Source of the DNA: a bacterium
GTDB taxonomy: Bacteria > Patescibacteriota > Microgenomatia > Woykebacterales > RBG-16-39-9b
Direction: 5' to 3'
NCBI GenBank assembly: GCA_030704665.1
Contig: JAUYID010000009.1
Location: 224,454-256,831 of the forward strand
Length of the DNA stretch: 32,378 bases
Shown piece by piece: positions 6,527 to 13,740 of the stretch. The notes under the pieces were generated by a model. The model saw only the letters and a list, made by a program, of their open reading frames with translations, ran no database searches and had not been told where the DNA came from. Position numbers and translations under genes: made by a program. Positions within the stretch are counted from its first letter, which is position 1, and each line of letters starts with the position of its first letter.

Positions 6527-7666
6527 TTAGTGGAGGTCAATTGAATAGAGATTCGGTTGCTTGGCGATTGACGAGTTTAGACTGGTACTTATTATTAATT
6601 TCGAGCCGTTGGGCCAGGCAAAAACGGCCTCTAGATCAAAATTACCAGTATAAATTGTTGCTTGGTTGGATCCGTCAGATTCAATCAGACTGATTGAGGC
6701 TTTGCTGATCAAAATTAAGTGGTGGCTGTCATGACCGGACTGAGTTTCTTCCGGGTACCATAAATAAGAATCAGCTTTCGGTAAATTATAAATCTTAGCC
6801 TTATCGTCGAAACCAACGTAAGGTTTGGAGTCATAAACTAAGGCAGTGCCGTCCTTTTTTACGATCAAAACTCGCTCTTCGTCAGGAGAGAAAGAAACTG
6901 TCTTGGCTCCTTCGGAGAGTTTTTTGGCTTGACTACCGATGTGATTAAAGCGATCGCTAGTCTTTAAGGTAGAGTCTTGCAACCAACCTTTTTTGAGTTC
7001 GGATACTTTAGCACTAATATCGGTAAACTGCTTATTTTCACTGCTGGCATCGAGAAGAAAATTTTTCTCGACTTCAGCTACTTTTAAGGTTACCAAAACA
7101 GACTTTGAATCTGGGATCCACTGATATTCGGCCGAAGAAAATTTAAAAGTGCTTGAATCTTGCGCGATCAGTTTGGGTTCTTTCGAAAAGAACAAGGGTC
7201 GGTCGGAAAGATCAAGCACCCAAAGGCCTTCTTTGTCAGCGGAGTTGACCGCATAGACCAGCTTTTGGTTGTCCGGGGAGATTTTTGGCCCAAGGACTCC
7301 GGTGAAAGTAACTGCTTTCAAATTTGGGGCTGCTGGGAAAAGAAGAGCTTCTAGTGGTGTGACCAAACCGGCTCGGACTTCGACCTCCTTTTGCCAATCA
7401 ATAAAACCACTCTTTTTGAGAGTGATTTTGTACTTTCCGGGGTGTAGGTTGGTGAGGTTTACATCAGTAGCTTGTTTGGGACTTTTTTCACCGTCAATGA
7501 GAACAGCTGCACCTTTGGGGGTGGTAGTGATTTGAATGATACCGGTGCCATCGATAGATCTATTTTTAAAATCAATTCGATAGCCCTTAGCATAAAGATA
7601 AGCAGCGGTTGTCACCGAAAGGGCAATAACTATCAATAGGGCCAAACCCAAAAATCTTTTTAGCAT
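6527..7666 (-). CDS. PEGA-domain membrane protein with C-terminal beta-propeller-like region
   Basis: An N-terminal signal anchor (residues about 5-26, LGLALLIVIALSVTTAAYLYA) is followed by a PEGA domain (about 43-110: IQITTTPKGAAVLIDGEKS, LTNLHPGKYKITLKKSGFIDWQKEVEV), a surface carbohydrate-associated fold in S-layer and kinase proteins. The rest (about 115-379) has WD40/TolB-like repeats such as GPKISPDNQKLVYAV, EYQWIPDSKSVLVTL and TVSFSPDEERVLIV. Expected outside the membrane; a scaffold or binding role is an inference. Convergent with the sortase (14-base gap) and divergent from mreB. The ATG at 7666 lies nine bases after a -10 box. Confidence 0.88.
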   Translation of the reverse strand: MLKRFLGLALLIVIALSVTTAAYLYAKGYRIDFKNRSIDGTGIIQITTTPKGAAVLIDGEKSPKQATDVNLTNLHPGKYKITLKKSGFIDWQKEVEVRAGLVTPLEALLFPAAPNLKAVTFTGVLGPKISPDNQKLVYAVNSADKEGLWVLDLSDRPLFFSKEPKLIAQDSSTFKFSSAEYQWIPDSKSVLVTLKVAEVEKNFLLDASSENKQFTDISAKVSELKKGWLQDSTLKTSDRFNHIGSQAKKLSEGAKTVSFSPDEERVLIVKKDGTALVYDSKPYVGFDDKAKIYNLPKADSYLWYPEETQSGHDSHHLILISKASISLIESDGSNQATIYTGNFDLEAVFAWPNGSKLIISTSLNSSIAKQPNLYSIDLH

Positions 7667-7675
7667 TTGAGTCTA

Positions 7676-7704
7676 AGTTTATCACAAGGGTGGATTCTAT
7701 CCAA
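7676..7704 (-). promoter_or_regulatory. Promoter of the PEGA gene
   Basis: Minus strand: TTGGAT (7699-7704), 17-base spacer, TAAACT (7676-7681) with an extended TG one base upstream. The ATG at 7666 is nine bases from the -10, so the mRNA is probably leaderless. Confidence 0.55.
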
Positions 7705-7761
7705 TCAAGTAAGGTTTTGATCGTTTTAGGTAAATTTGGATCTAGTAGAGGAAAAAAGTCT

Positions 7762-7790
7762 TTTACAACCAAGGCGAAAAAAGTTAATAT
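7762..7790 (+). promoter_or_regulatory. Promoter of mreB
   Basis: TTTACA (7762-7767), 17-base spacer, TAATAT (7785-7790). The ATG at 7800 is nine bases beyond the -10 and there is no SD, suggesting a leaderless or two-to-three-base leader. Confidence 0.55.
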
Positions 7791-7799
7791 GGTTGGGCA

Positions 7800-8804
7800 A
7801 TGTTTTCCAAGCGAATTGGTATTGATCTCGGTACAGCCAACTGTCTAGTCTATCTGGAAGGCTCTGGGGTGGTTCTCAACGAACCAACAGTTGTTGCGGT
7901 CAGTACAGAAGAAGGGGAAGTTTTGGCAGTCGGCAACGAGGCCAAAGAGATGCTCGGCAGGACTCCAGAGGGCATTGCTGCCTCACGTCCAATGCGAGAC
8001 GGGGTCATTGCTGACTACTTGGTAACAGAAGCAATGCTGCGTTATTTTATCGACAAAGTTTGTGGTCGATCTAGGCTCTTTAAACCCGAAGTAATGATTT
8101 GTGTTCCTGCCGGTGTTACTTCTGTCGAACGTAGAGCAGTTTTGGATGCGACTCTCTCTGCCGGAGCCAAAACCGCTTATCTCATCGACGAACCTTTAGC
8201 AGCCGCGATTGGCGCCAAAATTCCGATCTCTCTTCCGAGTGGAAACATGATTGTTGATATTGGAGGAGGTTCAACTGAAGTAGCGGTTATTTCTCTGGGA
8301 GGGGTCGTAGTTCACAATTCAGCCCGAGTCGCCGGAAACAAAATCGATGAAGCAATCTCCCAGTATACTCGGCGCAAGTACAACCTTATTATCGGAGAAC
8401 GTAGTGCAGAAGACATCAAACTGACAATTGCTAGTGCAAAAGTGGTTGACGAAGAAACGAGCATGGATGTGCGGGGTAGAGACAGCATTACCGGTCTACC
8501 GAGAACGATTGAACTGTCTTCAAAGGAGGTCACGGAGGCGATAAAAGTTCCTTTGAGCCAGATTCTTGACGCCATAAAGCAAGTGCTCGAGCAGACTCCA
8601 CCTGAGTTGGCTGCGGATATCATTGAAAAAGGGGTGGTCATGAGTGGGGGGACGTCACTGCTCAAAAACTTAGACAAACTCTTTACCGACGTCCTTGGGG
8701 TACCCTGTCATATCGCCGATGAGCCTCTGCTTTGTGTTGTTCATGGAACTGGTTTGGCTTTGGAGAATATTGATTTGTACAAAAGAAGTATTATTAGAAG
8801 GTAG
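7800..8804 (+). CDS. mreB: Rod-shape determining protein MreB, bacterial actin
   Basis: ATP-binding actin homologue forming membrane-associated filaments that position wall synthesis. All actin-fold signatures are present: phosphate 1 IGIDLGTANCLVYL, VCVPAGVT-like segment, connect motif LIDEPLAAAIGA, phosphate 2 MIVDIGGGSTEVAVISLGG, and adenosine motif VVMSGGTSLLKNLDKLF. The length of 334 residues is typical. It stands alone here: no mreC, mreD or rodA neighbour is visible. The product starts nearly at its predicted transcription start. Identity is certain at family level; MreB versus a close paralogue (Mbl/MreBH) cannot be separated. Confidence 0.96.
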   Translation: MFSKRIGIDLGTANCLVYLEGSGVVLNEPTVVAVSTEEGEVLAVGNEAKEMLGRTPEGIAASRPMRDGVIADYLVTEAMLRYFIDKVCGRSRLFKPEVMICVPAGVTSVERRAVLDATLSAGAKTAYLIDEPLAAAIGAKIPISLPSGNMIVDIGGGSTEVAVISLGGVVVHNSARVAGNKIDEAISQYTRRKYNLIIGERSAEDIKLTIASAKVVDEETSMDVRGRDSITGLPRTIELSSKEVTEAIKVPLSQILDAIKQVLEQTPPELAADIIEKGVVMSGGTSLLKNLDKLFTDVLGVPCHIADEPLLCVVHGTGLALENIDLYKRSIIRR

Positions 8805-8876
8805 GAAACTAATTAAGAATGGAGAATTTTGTTTTAGTCGTTAATACACCATCATTAGTAGTTTACTATTGTACTT

Positions 8877-8932
8877 ATATCGACCAAAAAGTTGTTTCTG
8901 AAAAACTTAAAAATTTATATTACGGTCGATAT
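8877..8932 (+). promoter_or_regulatory. Inverted repeat bracketing the probable promoter of the first GT4 gene
   Basis: ATATCGACC (8877-8885) and GGTCGATAT (8924-8932) form a perfect 9-bp inverted repeat. A promoter, TTGTTT (8892-8897) - 18 bases - TATATT (8916-8921), lies between the arms. The layout suggests a regulator binding both half sites, or a hairpin. The GT4 ATG is at 8950. Confidence 0.45.
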
Positions 8933-8949
8933 TTTCATTCACTAGGTTC

Positions 8950-10053
8950 ATGAAAATTGGTATTGATGCTTCCAGAATCTCAATTGACGAAAAGTCAGGC
9001 ACAGAAAACTATAGTTTAAACCTGATCAAGGCTTTGGCCAAGATTGATTCCAAAAATCACTATCAACTTTACTTCAACCATGACCCAAAGTTTTTTGAGC
9101 TACCAGAAACAAACTTTGCGAGCAAAATCATACCGGCCCGAAAGTTCTGGACTCAAGGACGTCTGGCTGCAGAGCTCGTCCTAAATCCAGTTGACCTGCT
9201 TTTTGTTCCAGCCCATACGATCCCAATCCTACGTCGCCCGGGCTTAAAAACCGTGGTCACGATCCACGACCTTGGCGCTGAGTATTTAGCCGCCTACCAC
9301 AAGTTTCCCGATCGGATTTATTTAAATTGGTCGACTGCTTTTGTAGCCAACTATGCGAGCCACATTATTGCCGTCTCAGAAGCGACGAAAAAAGATTTAG
9401 TCAGAGAATTTAAAGTAAAAGAGGAACGTATTAGTGTCGTTTATGAGGGTGTTGATCGGAATTTTTTTAAAAAATCTCAACCAGAGCAAGTAGACCAAGT
9501 GCGAAAAAAATATGGTTTGAAAAAACCTTATTTTCTTTTCGTCGGTACGATTCAGCCTAGAAAAAATCTTTTCAACCTTATCCAAGCTTTTTCTGAGGCC
9601 AGGGTTGAGGCGGACTTGGTCATAGCTGGAAAGCCAGGCTGGTTGTTTAAAGAAATTTATGAAGCTCCAAAAAAATTTGGAATTGAAGAGAAGGTTAAAT
9701 TCCTTGGTTTTACCCCAACAGAGGACTTACCGGCGCTTTATTCTGGTGCACTAAGCTTTGTCTTTCCATCACTCTACGAAGGCTTTGGTTTGCCACTTTT
9801 GGAGGCGATGGCCTGTGCTTGTCCGGTTCTAACGTCCAACCAGTCAAGCTTACCTGAAGTAGTCGGCAGGGCTGGTTTACTTGTTAATCCTAGGTCAAGC
9901 AAAGAAATTGCCCAGGCAATAGAAAAGCTCTTCAAAGACAAGCACTTGCGAGAGTCTTTGAGTCAAAAAGGTCAAGAAAGAACCCAAAATTTTTCTTGGG
10001 AAAAAACCGCCCGAGAAACGCTTGCAGTCCTTGAGAAAGTAGGGGAGTCGTGA
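8950..10053 (+). CDS. GT4-family glycosyltransferase
   Basis: GT-B fold retaining glycosyltransferase using an activated sugar. N-terminal domain begins MKIGIDASR with GTENYSLNL; the interdomain segment is VVYEGVDRNFF; the donor-binding domain has FLFVGTIQPRKNL and the EX7E motif in FPSLYEGFGLPLLEAMACACPVLTS. The length of 367 residues is normal and there is no membrane segment, so it probably works at the inner face of the membrane on a lipid carrier or polymer. The stop overlaps the next gene's GTG by four bases (GTGA), so they are translationally coupled and probably act on the same glycan. The promoter is bracketed by an inverted repeat (8877-8932), suggesting regulation. Confidence 0.93.
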   Translation: MKIGIDASRISIDEKSGTENYSLNLIKALAKIDSKNHYQLYFNHDPKFFELPETNFASKIIPARKFWTQGRLAAELVLNPVDLLFVPAHTIPILRRPGLKTVVTIHDLGAEYLAAYHKFPDRIYLNWSTAFVANYASHIIAVSEATKKDLVREFKVKEERISVVYEGVDRNFFKKSQPEQVDQVRKKYGLKKPYFLFVGTIQPRKNLFNLIQAFSEARVEADLVIAGKPGWLFKEIYEAPKKFGIEEKVKFLGFTPTEDLPALYSGALSFVFPSLYEGFGLPLLEAMACACPVLTSNQSSLPEVVGRAGLLVNPRSSKEIAQAIEKLFKDKHLRESLSQKGQERTQNFSWEKTARETLAVLEKVGES

Positions 10054-10784
10054 AAAAAGAAGTTTTGGGGGTAGAAGTGAGTGACATCAGTCAAGCCGAA
10101 GCTTTGGTTCAGGTCAAGGACTTGATTGATCGAGGTGAGAAGGGCTATATTGTCACCCCCAATCCAGAAATGATTTTGGAGGCAAGGGTGGATAGTGAGT
10201 TTAGGAACAATTTAAATTCTGCTTTTCTCTCCCTTCCCGACGGCTTCTATTTGTTTCAGGCGGCAAAACTTCTTGGCAAAAATTTGCGTGAGGTGATCAC
10301 CGGGGTAGACTTTACTTATTCTTTGGCCGCTCTAGCGGAAGAACACGGTTACAGGGTTTTTCTTTTAGGAGGTAAAGAAGGTGTAGCCCAAAAAGCAAAA
10401 GAAAACCTGCAAAAACTTTTTCCTAGGATCAACATTGTTGGCGCTTTTTCTGGAGGATTGCTAGAGAAAAATGAAGAAGAAATTCGGCAAAATGTTCAGA
10501 AAGAATCAATTGATATCTTAGTAGTTGCCTTTGGATATAAGAAACAAGAAGCGTGGATTGTTAGGAATTTGCCAAAGTTAGATACAAAAGTCGCGATTGG
10601 AGTGGGTGGAGCTTTGGACTATATTTCCGGAGAAGTAAATCGTGCCCCAGTTTGGATGAGAAAGATTGGTTTGGAGTGGTTTTACCGTTTGTTACATCAG
10701 CCAATCCGGATCAAACGCCAGATTAAACTACCCCTCTTTGTTTACCTCGTTTTAAAAGAAAAATTTTCGAAAAGAGCTAATTAG
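10050..10784 (+). CDS. WecG/TagA/CpsF family glycosyltransferase (GT26)
   Basis: Membrane-associated GT26 enzymes add the second sugar (such as ManNAc or ManNAcA) to a polyprenyl-linked sugar in teichoic acid or enterobacterial antigen synthesis. Seen: YIVTPNPEMILEAR, LPDGFYLFQAAKLLG with ITGVDFTYSL, FLLGGKEGVAQKAKENL, VAFGYKKQEAWI and VGGALDYISGEVNRAPVWMRKIGLEWFYRLLHQP, all family hallmarks; the C-terminal appendage with Arg/Lys (RIKRQIKLPLF) is the usual membrane-docking region. The GTG start at 10050 overlaps the preceding stop and has AGGGGAG upstream. Length 244 is normal. Acceptor and donor cannot be told from sequence. Confidence 0.93.
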   Translation: MKKEVLGVEVSDISQAEALVQVKDLIDRGEKGYIVTPNPEMILEARVDSEFRNNLNSAFLSLPDGFYLFQAAKLLGKNLREVITGVDFTYSLAALAEEHGYRVFLLGGKEGVAQKAKENLQKLFPRINIVGAFSGGLLEKNEEEIRQNVQKESIDILVVAFGYKKQEAWIVRNLPKLDTKVAIGVGGALDYISGEVNRAPVWMRKIGLEWFYRLLHQPIRIKRQIKLPLFVYLVLKEKFSKRAN

Positions 10785-10796
10785 CAATACTTTAAC

Positions 10797-10848
10797 CAAA
10801 GGAAAAGCCCCTGTCGGGGCAACTTTTCTTTTCGGCCCCGACAGGGGC
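10797..10848 (-). terminator. Intrinsic terminator, minus strand
   Basis: A perfect 14-bp stem, GCCCCTGTCGGGGC (10807-10820) with GCCCCGACAGGGGC (10835-10848), is followed on the minus strand by TTTTCCTTT. On the plus strand no T-run follows, so it primarily ends a minus-strand transcript, although it may also stop transcription leaving the GT26 gene. Confidence 0.75.
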
Positions 10849-11271
10849 CAAGGTTCATGAGGACATTTAGTCCTTTCTCCCGTCTCGCTTCTTAAAGCGG
10901 ACGAGACGGTTCGGGCGCTGAGACCCCACCAAGTGGGCGGGGATTTATTTCTGAACCAGAGTTATTTTGACCCTGATTCGTGAGGCAGACAGAAAGACAC
11001 AACTAAACAAATTTATCTCTAAAGAGGGCTGACTAACTCGACAGTGGAGTCGAGGATTTCGGCTCTTGTAAACAGGACAGGTTGTTAAAGTGCAGCTTTA
11101 GCCAAAATCCTTATGGAGGGCAGAAGGATTTTAGGTTCAATGTTAAACTGCTGCAAGCAGCCGTGGCTAGGAGGAGCAGTTTTCTGACCCGCCATTTTGC
11201 AGGGCTCACCTCACATTAGCGGGCTAGACAGTTAATTTTCCTGGCATTAAGCACAGAGTACTAGCTGTCTA
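10797..11271 (-). ncRNA. Unidentified large structured RNA
   Basis: This gene-free stretch has a minus-strand promoter at 11278-11306 and a minus-strand terminator at its other end, giving a transcript of about 475 nt. It is dense in perfect stems (plus coordinates): 11145-11152/11175-11182 enclosing AGCC/GGCT, 11104-11112/11124-11132 (9 bp), 11037-11042/11049-11054, 10880-10887/10902-10909, and 10953-10959/10973-10979. The last has a U-G pair only if read from the minus strand, supporting that strand. I looked for the RNase P CR-I/CR-V sequences, a tmRNA tRNA-like end and tag reading frame, and the SRP tetraloop, and saw none. Family unknown. Confidence 0.55.
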
Positions 11272-11277
11272 TATCAA

Positions 11278-11306
11278 AGTATTTCACAAAATTCTTGAAC
11301 TGTCAA
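11278..11306 (-). promoter_or_regulatory. Promoter of the structured RNA
   Basis: Minus strand: consensus TTGACA (11301-11306), 17-base spacer, AATACT (11278-11283) preceded by TGA (extended -10). It fires away from the plus-strand promoter at 11340-11368. Confidence 0.55.
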
Positions 11307-11339
11307 TAGTAAAAACTAGCGTCAAAGAACCGAAAAAAT

Positions 11340-11368
11340 TTGACCAAGCGGGGTAACTGCAATATAAT
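11340..11368 (+). promoter_or_regulatory. Promoter of the GT4 / alpha-barrel genes
   Basis: TTGACC (11340-11345), 17-base spacer, consensus TATAAT (11363-11368). The ATG at 11381 is 12 bases past the -10 and lacks an SD, indicating a five-to-six-base leader at most. Confidence 0.7.
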
Positions 11369-11380
11369 ACGACCCACTTT

Positions 11381-12628
11381 ATGAAATCAAAACTTGACCA
11401 GAGAATTGAACTTACCCAACCGAAGGTAAGGTCCATTTATCTTTCTACTTACATACCACAGAAATGTGGCATTGCTACTTATACGAAAGACCTAACCAAC
11501 GCTATCAACGTTCTTAACCCCTACAACCTTGCCGAAATCATGGCGGTTTCCGACAACGGTTATGACTACCCCTGGGAGGTCAAGTTTCGGATTAGCCAGG
11601 CAAAGAAAGAGGATTACCTTGCTGCGGCTGATTACATCAACAAATCTTCAGCTGAAATCTTTTGTCTTCAACACGAGTATGGGATTTTCGGAGGCAAAGA
11701 TGGTGAGCTAGTTTTAGAGCTCTTAAAGAGAATCAAGAAGCCGGTAGTTACTACTTTCCACACGGTTTTAAAAAGTCCTAGTCCCTCACAAAAGAAAATT
11801 CTCAAGGCAGTTGCCGCTAGATCAAATGTAGTGGTTGTCATGATCGATACTATGGTTGATAGACTGACGAGCCTTTACGATATCCCGAGCGAAAAAATTG
11901 TCGTTATTCCCCATGGCGTACCGGATATACCTTACGGGCCAACACAATTTTACAAAAAGGAATTGGGCTTGGAAAATAAATTTGTTGTTTCAGTCAACAA
12001 TTTGCTGGCTGACAACAAAGGCTTTGAGTACTTAATCGAGGCCATAGGAAAGGTTAAGGACAAAATTCCAGAAATACAAACAATTATTATTGGCGAGACA
12101 CACCCAATTGTGAAAAAGTTTGAAGGGGAAAAGTACCGCAATTTTTTGGAGAGTAAAGTGAAACAGTTGAAACTGGAAAATTACGTCAAGTTTATCAACC
12201 GTTACGTTAGTCTAGAAGAGCTACTTAGCTATTTAAGAGCAACAGATGTTTACGTCACCCCTTACCTAGACTCTCAGGCGGCTGCAAGTGGGGCTTTGTC
12301 CTATGCGGTTGGGGCGGGAAAAGCCTGTATTTCAACACCATATATTTTTGCTAAAGAGGTGCTCAAGGACGACCGTGGTGTTTTGGTTCCTTTCAAAAAC
12401 TCAGACAAAGTTGCCGCCGCCTTGTTAAAGATTTACCGTGAGCCCAAATTCCGCGCTTCCATTGAAACAAAATCTTACCAGCACGGTCGGACGATGATCT
12501 GGCCGGCAGTTGCTTTGCGTTACCTTGATCTTTACCGCCTTGTTCTTGGAGAGTCAGCTGCTGCCACAGCAAGAAGAGTGCTGACCAATATCATCAGTCC
12601 AATCTATTCTCGTGACAAACAAAACTAA
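11381..12628 (+). CDS. GT4-family glycosyltransferase, first half of a two-part enzyme
   Basis: Retaining GT-B glycosyltransferase. The N-terminus LSTYIPQKCGIATYTKDL and HEYGIFGG are typical of the CGIATFT-type GT4 group; the donor half has SVNNLLADNKGFEYLIEAI, AIGKVKDKIPEIQTIIIGE and VTPYLDSQAAASGALSYAVGAGKACISTP. The length is 415 residues with no membrane segment. The next gene overlaps it by 17 bases in another frame and encodes an alpha/alpha barrel that, from memory of this group in other bacteria, is the C-terminal half of a single fused protein. Translation probably begins close to the transcription start. Substrate unknown; a mannose- or glucose-like glycan is a guess. Confidence 0.92.
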   Translation: MKSKLDQRIELTQPKVRSIYLSTYIPQKCGIATYTKDLTNAINVLNPYNLAEIMAVSDNGYDYPWEVKFRISQAKKEDYLAAADYINKSSAEIFCLQHEYGIFGGKDGELVLELLKRIKKPVVTTFHTVLKSPSPSQKKILKAVAARSNVVVVMIDTMVDRLTSLYDIPSEKIVVIPHGVPDIPYGPTQFYKKELGLENKFVVSVNNLLADNKGFEYLIEAIGKVKDKIPEIQTIIIGETHPIVKKFEGEKYRNFLESKVKQLKLENYVKFINRYVSLEELLSYLRATDVYVTPYLDSQAAASGALSYAVGAGKACISTPYIFAKEVLKDDRGVLVPFKNSDKVAAALLKIYREPKFRASIETKSYQHGRTMIWPAVALRYLDLYRLVLGESAAATARRVLTNIISPIYSRDKQN

Positions 12629-13715
12629 TTTTCCTTTAAACAAAGAAAAACTCTCAAACTCCTACAATTTTTTGGTCAAATTGACCAATCAGATTGGGAT
12701 TATCCAACACACCAAGTACGGGGTTCAAGATCGAAAAAATGGTTACAGTTTGGATGACAACGCCCGGGCGATTATTGTCTGTTTGCAATGGTACAAACAG
12801 ACCAAAAGCAAAAAAGCTCTGGATTTGGTCGCTACTTATCTAGCCTGGCTTTTTCATGCCAAAACTGATGAAGGCTTTTTCTACAATTTTTCCAGCTTTG
12901 ACAATCAGTTTAAAGAAGTTTTTAGTGAAGACGGTTTTGGCCGGGCCTTTTGGTCTTTGGGACAGGCTTACCAGGCCAAGGCGCGAAATGATATTACTTC
13001 AACTGCCAAGACTCTCATCGATGAAATCAAAGGCAATCTAGATACACTTATATCTCCTCGGGCGATTGCTTATTGTATTTTGGGGCTGGTTAGTCTAGCC
13101 GAGGCCGAGAAGAAGAACCCAGAATGGAGTAGTTACTTGGAGAAACTGACTCGCAAACTAGTCAACTCTTACAAAAAAACCGAAAGCAAAGACTGGCATT
13201 GGTTTGAAGAGATCATTGCCTATTCTAACCATTTGTTGCCACTCTCACTTTTTGAAGCCTATTTAATTTTAGAAAAGAAAGAGTTTTTGGAGATTGCGAC
13301 CAAAAGTCTTGAGTTTTTGGAAATAAATAGCGCTCTGGACGGGTTTCCTTCACCGGTGGGAAACCATGGTTGGTTGAAGAAGGGGCAGGAAAGGGCGGTT
13401 TTTGACCAACAGTCAATTGAAGCTTCTGAGGCGGTCTTGTGTTTTTTGAGCGCCTATAGGGTCAGCAAAGAAATAGGTTACCTGGAAAAAGCTCTTTCTT
13501 GGTTCAACTGGTACCACGGAAACAATATCAAAAAACTGTCTTTGATCAACAAGCAGACGGGTGGTTGCTTTGATAGTTTGATGAGCCAAGGTGTCAATGA
13601 AAACCAAGGGGCGGAATCAATCATTGCTTATCTCATGGCCGCTCTCGCGCTCTTAGATTTGAAGAAAAACCAAGAAAAAACCTTGCTTTCGCAAAGTTTG
13701 ATCTTGTCATCTTAG
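12612..13715 (+). CDS. Alpha/alpha-barrel glycan protein, partner of the upstream GT4 enzyme
   Basis: A six-hairpin (alpha/alpha) barrel-like protein of 367 residues. The segment IGIIQHTKYGVQDRKNGYSLDDNARAIIVCL, with its invariant-looking DRxxGYxLDDNARA, matches what follows the GT4 domain in fused CGIATFT-type glycosyltransferases elsewhere. Later hairpins carry YNFSSFDNQF, EDGFGRAFWSLGQAY, HWFEEIIAYSNHLLPLSL, FDQQSIEAS and CFDSLMSQGVNENQGAESIIAYL. The GTG start at 12612 lies inside the GT4 gene, so translation is coupled. Function is inferred only as glycan binding or processing acting with the GT4 protein; no catalytic residue is assigned. Confidence 0.85.
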   Translation: MTNKTNFPLNKEKLSNSYNFLVKLTNQIGIIQHTKYGVQDRKNGYSLDDNARAIIVCLQWYKQTKSKKALDLVATYLAWLFHAKTDEGFFYNFSSFDNQFKEVFSEDGFGRAFWSLGQAYQAKARNDITSTAKTLIDEIKGNLDTLISPRAIAYCILGLVSLAEAEKKNPEWSSYLEKLTRKLVNSYKKTESKDWHWFEEIIAYSNHLLPLSLFEAYLILEKKEFLEIATKSLEFLEINSALDGFPSPVGNHGWLKKGQERAVFDQQSIEASEAVLCFLSAYRVSKEIGYLEKALSWFNWYHGNNIKKLSLINKQTGGCFDSLMSQGVNENQGAESIIAYLMAALALLDLKKNQEKTLLSQSLILSS

Positions 13716-13733
13716 GTCCCTTTCAAGGATAAT
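13704..13733 (+). promoter_or_regulatory. Possible promoter of the GH94 gene
   Basis: TTGTCA (13704-13709), 18-base spacer, GATAAT (13728-13733), overlapping the end of the alpha-barrel gene (stop 13713-13715). The ATG at 13741 lies seven bases after the -10, so a transcript would be leaderless. Confidence 0.4.
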
Positions 13734-13740
13734 ATTGTTA

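Noticed and set aside
10797-11271. RNase P RNA, tmRNA or SRP RNA
   Set aside because: I could not find the CR-I/CR-V sequences, a tRNA-like end with tag frame, or the SRP core on either strand. A distant resemblance of GGCTGACTAACTC to a tmRNA segment did not extend.
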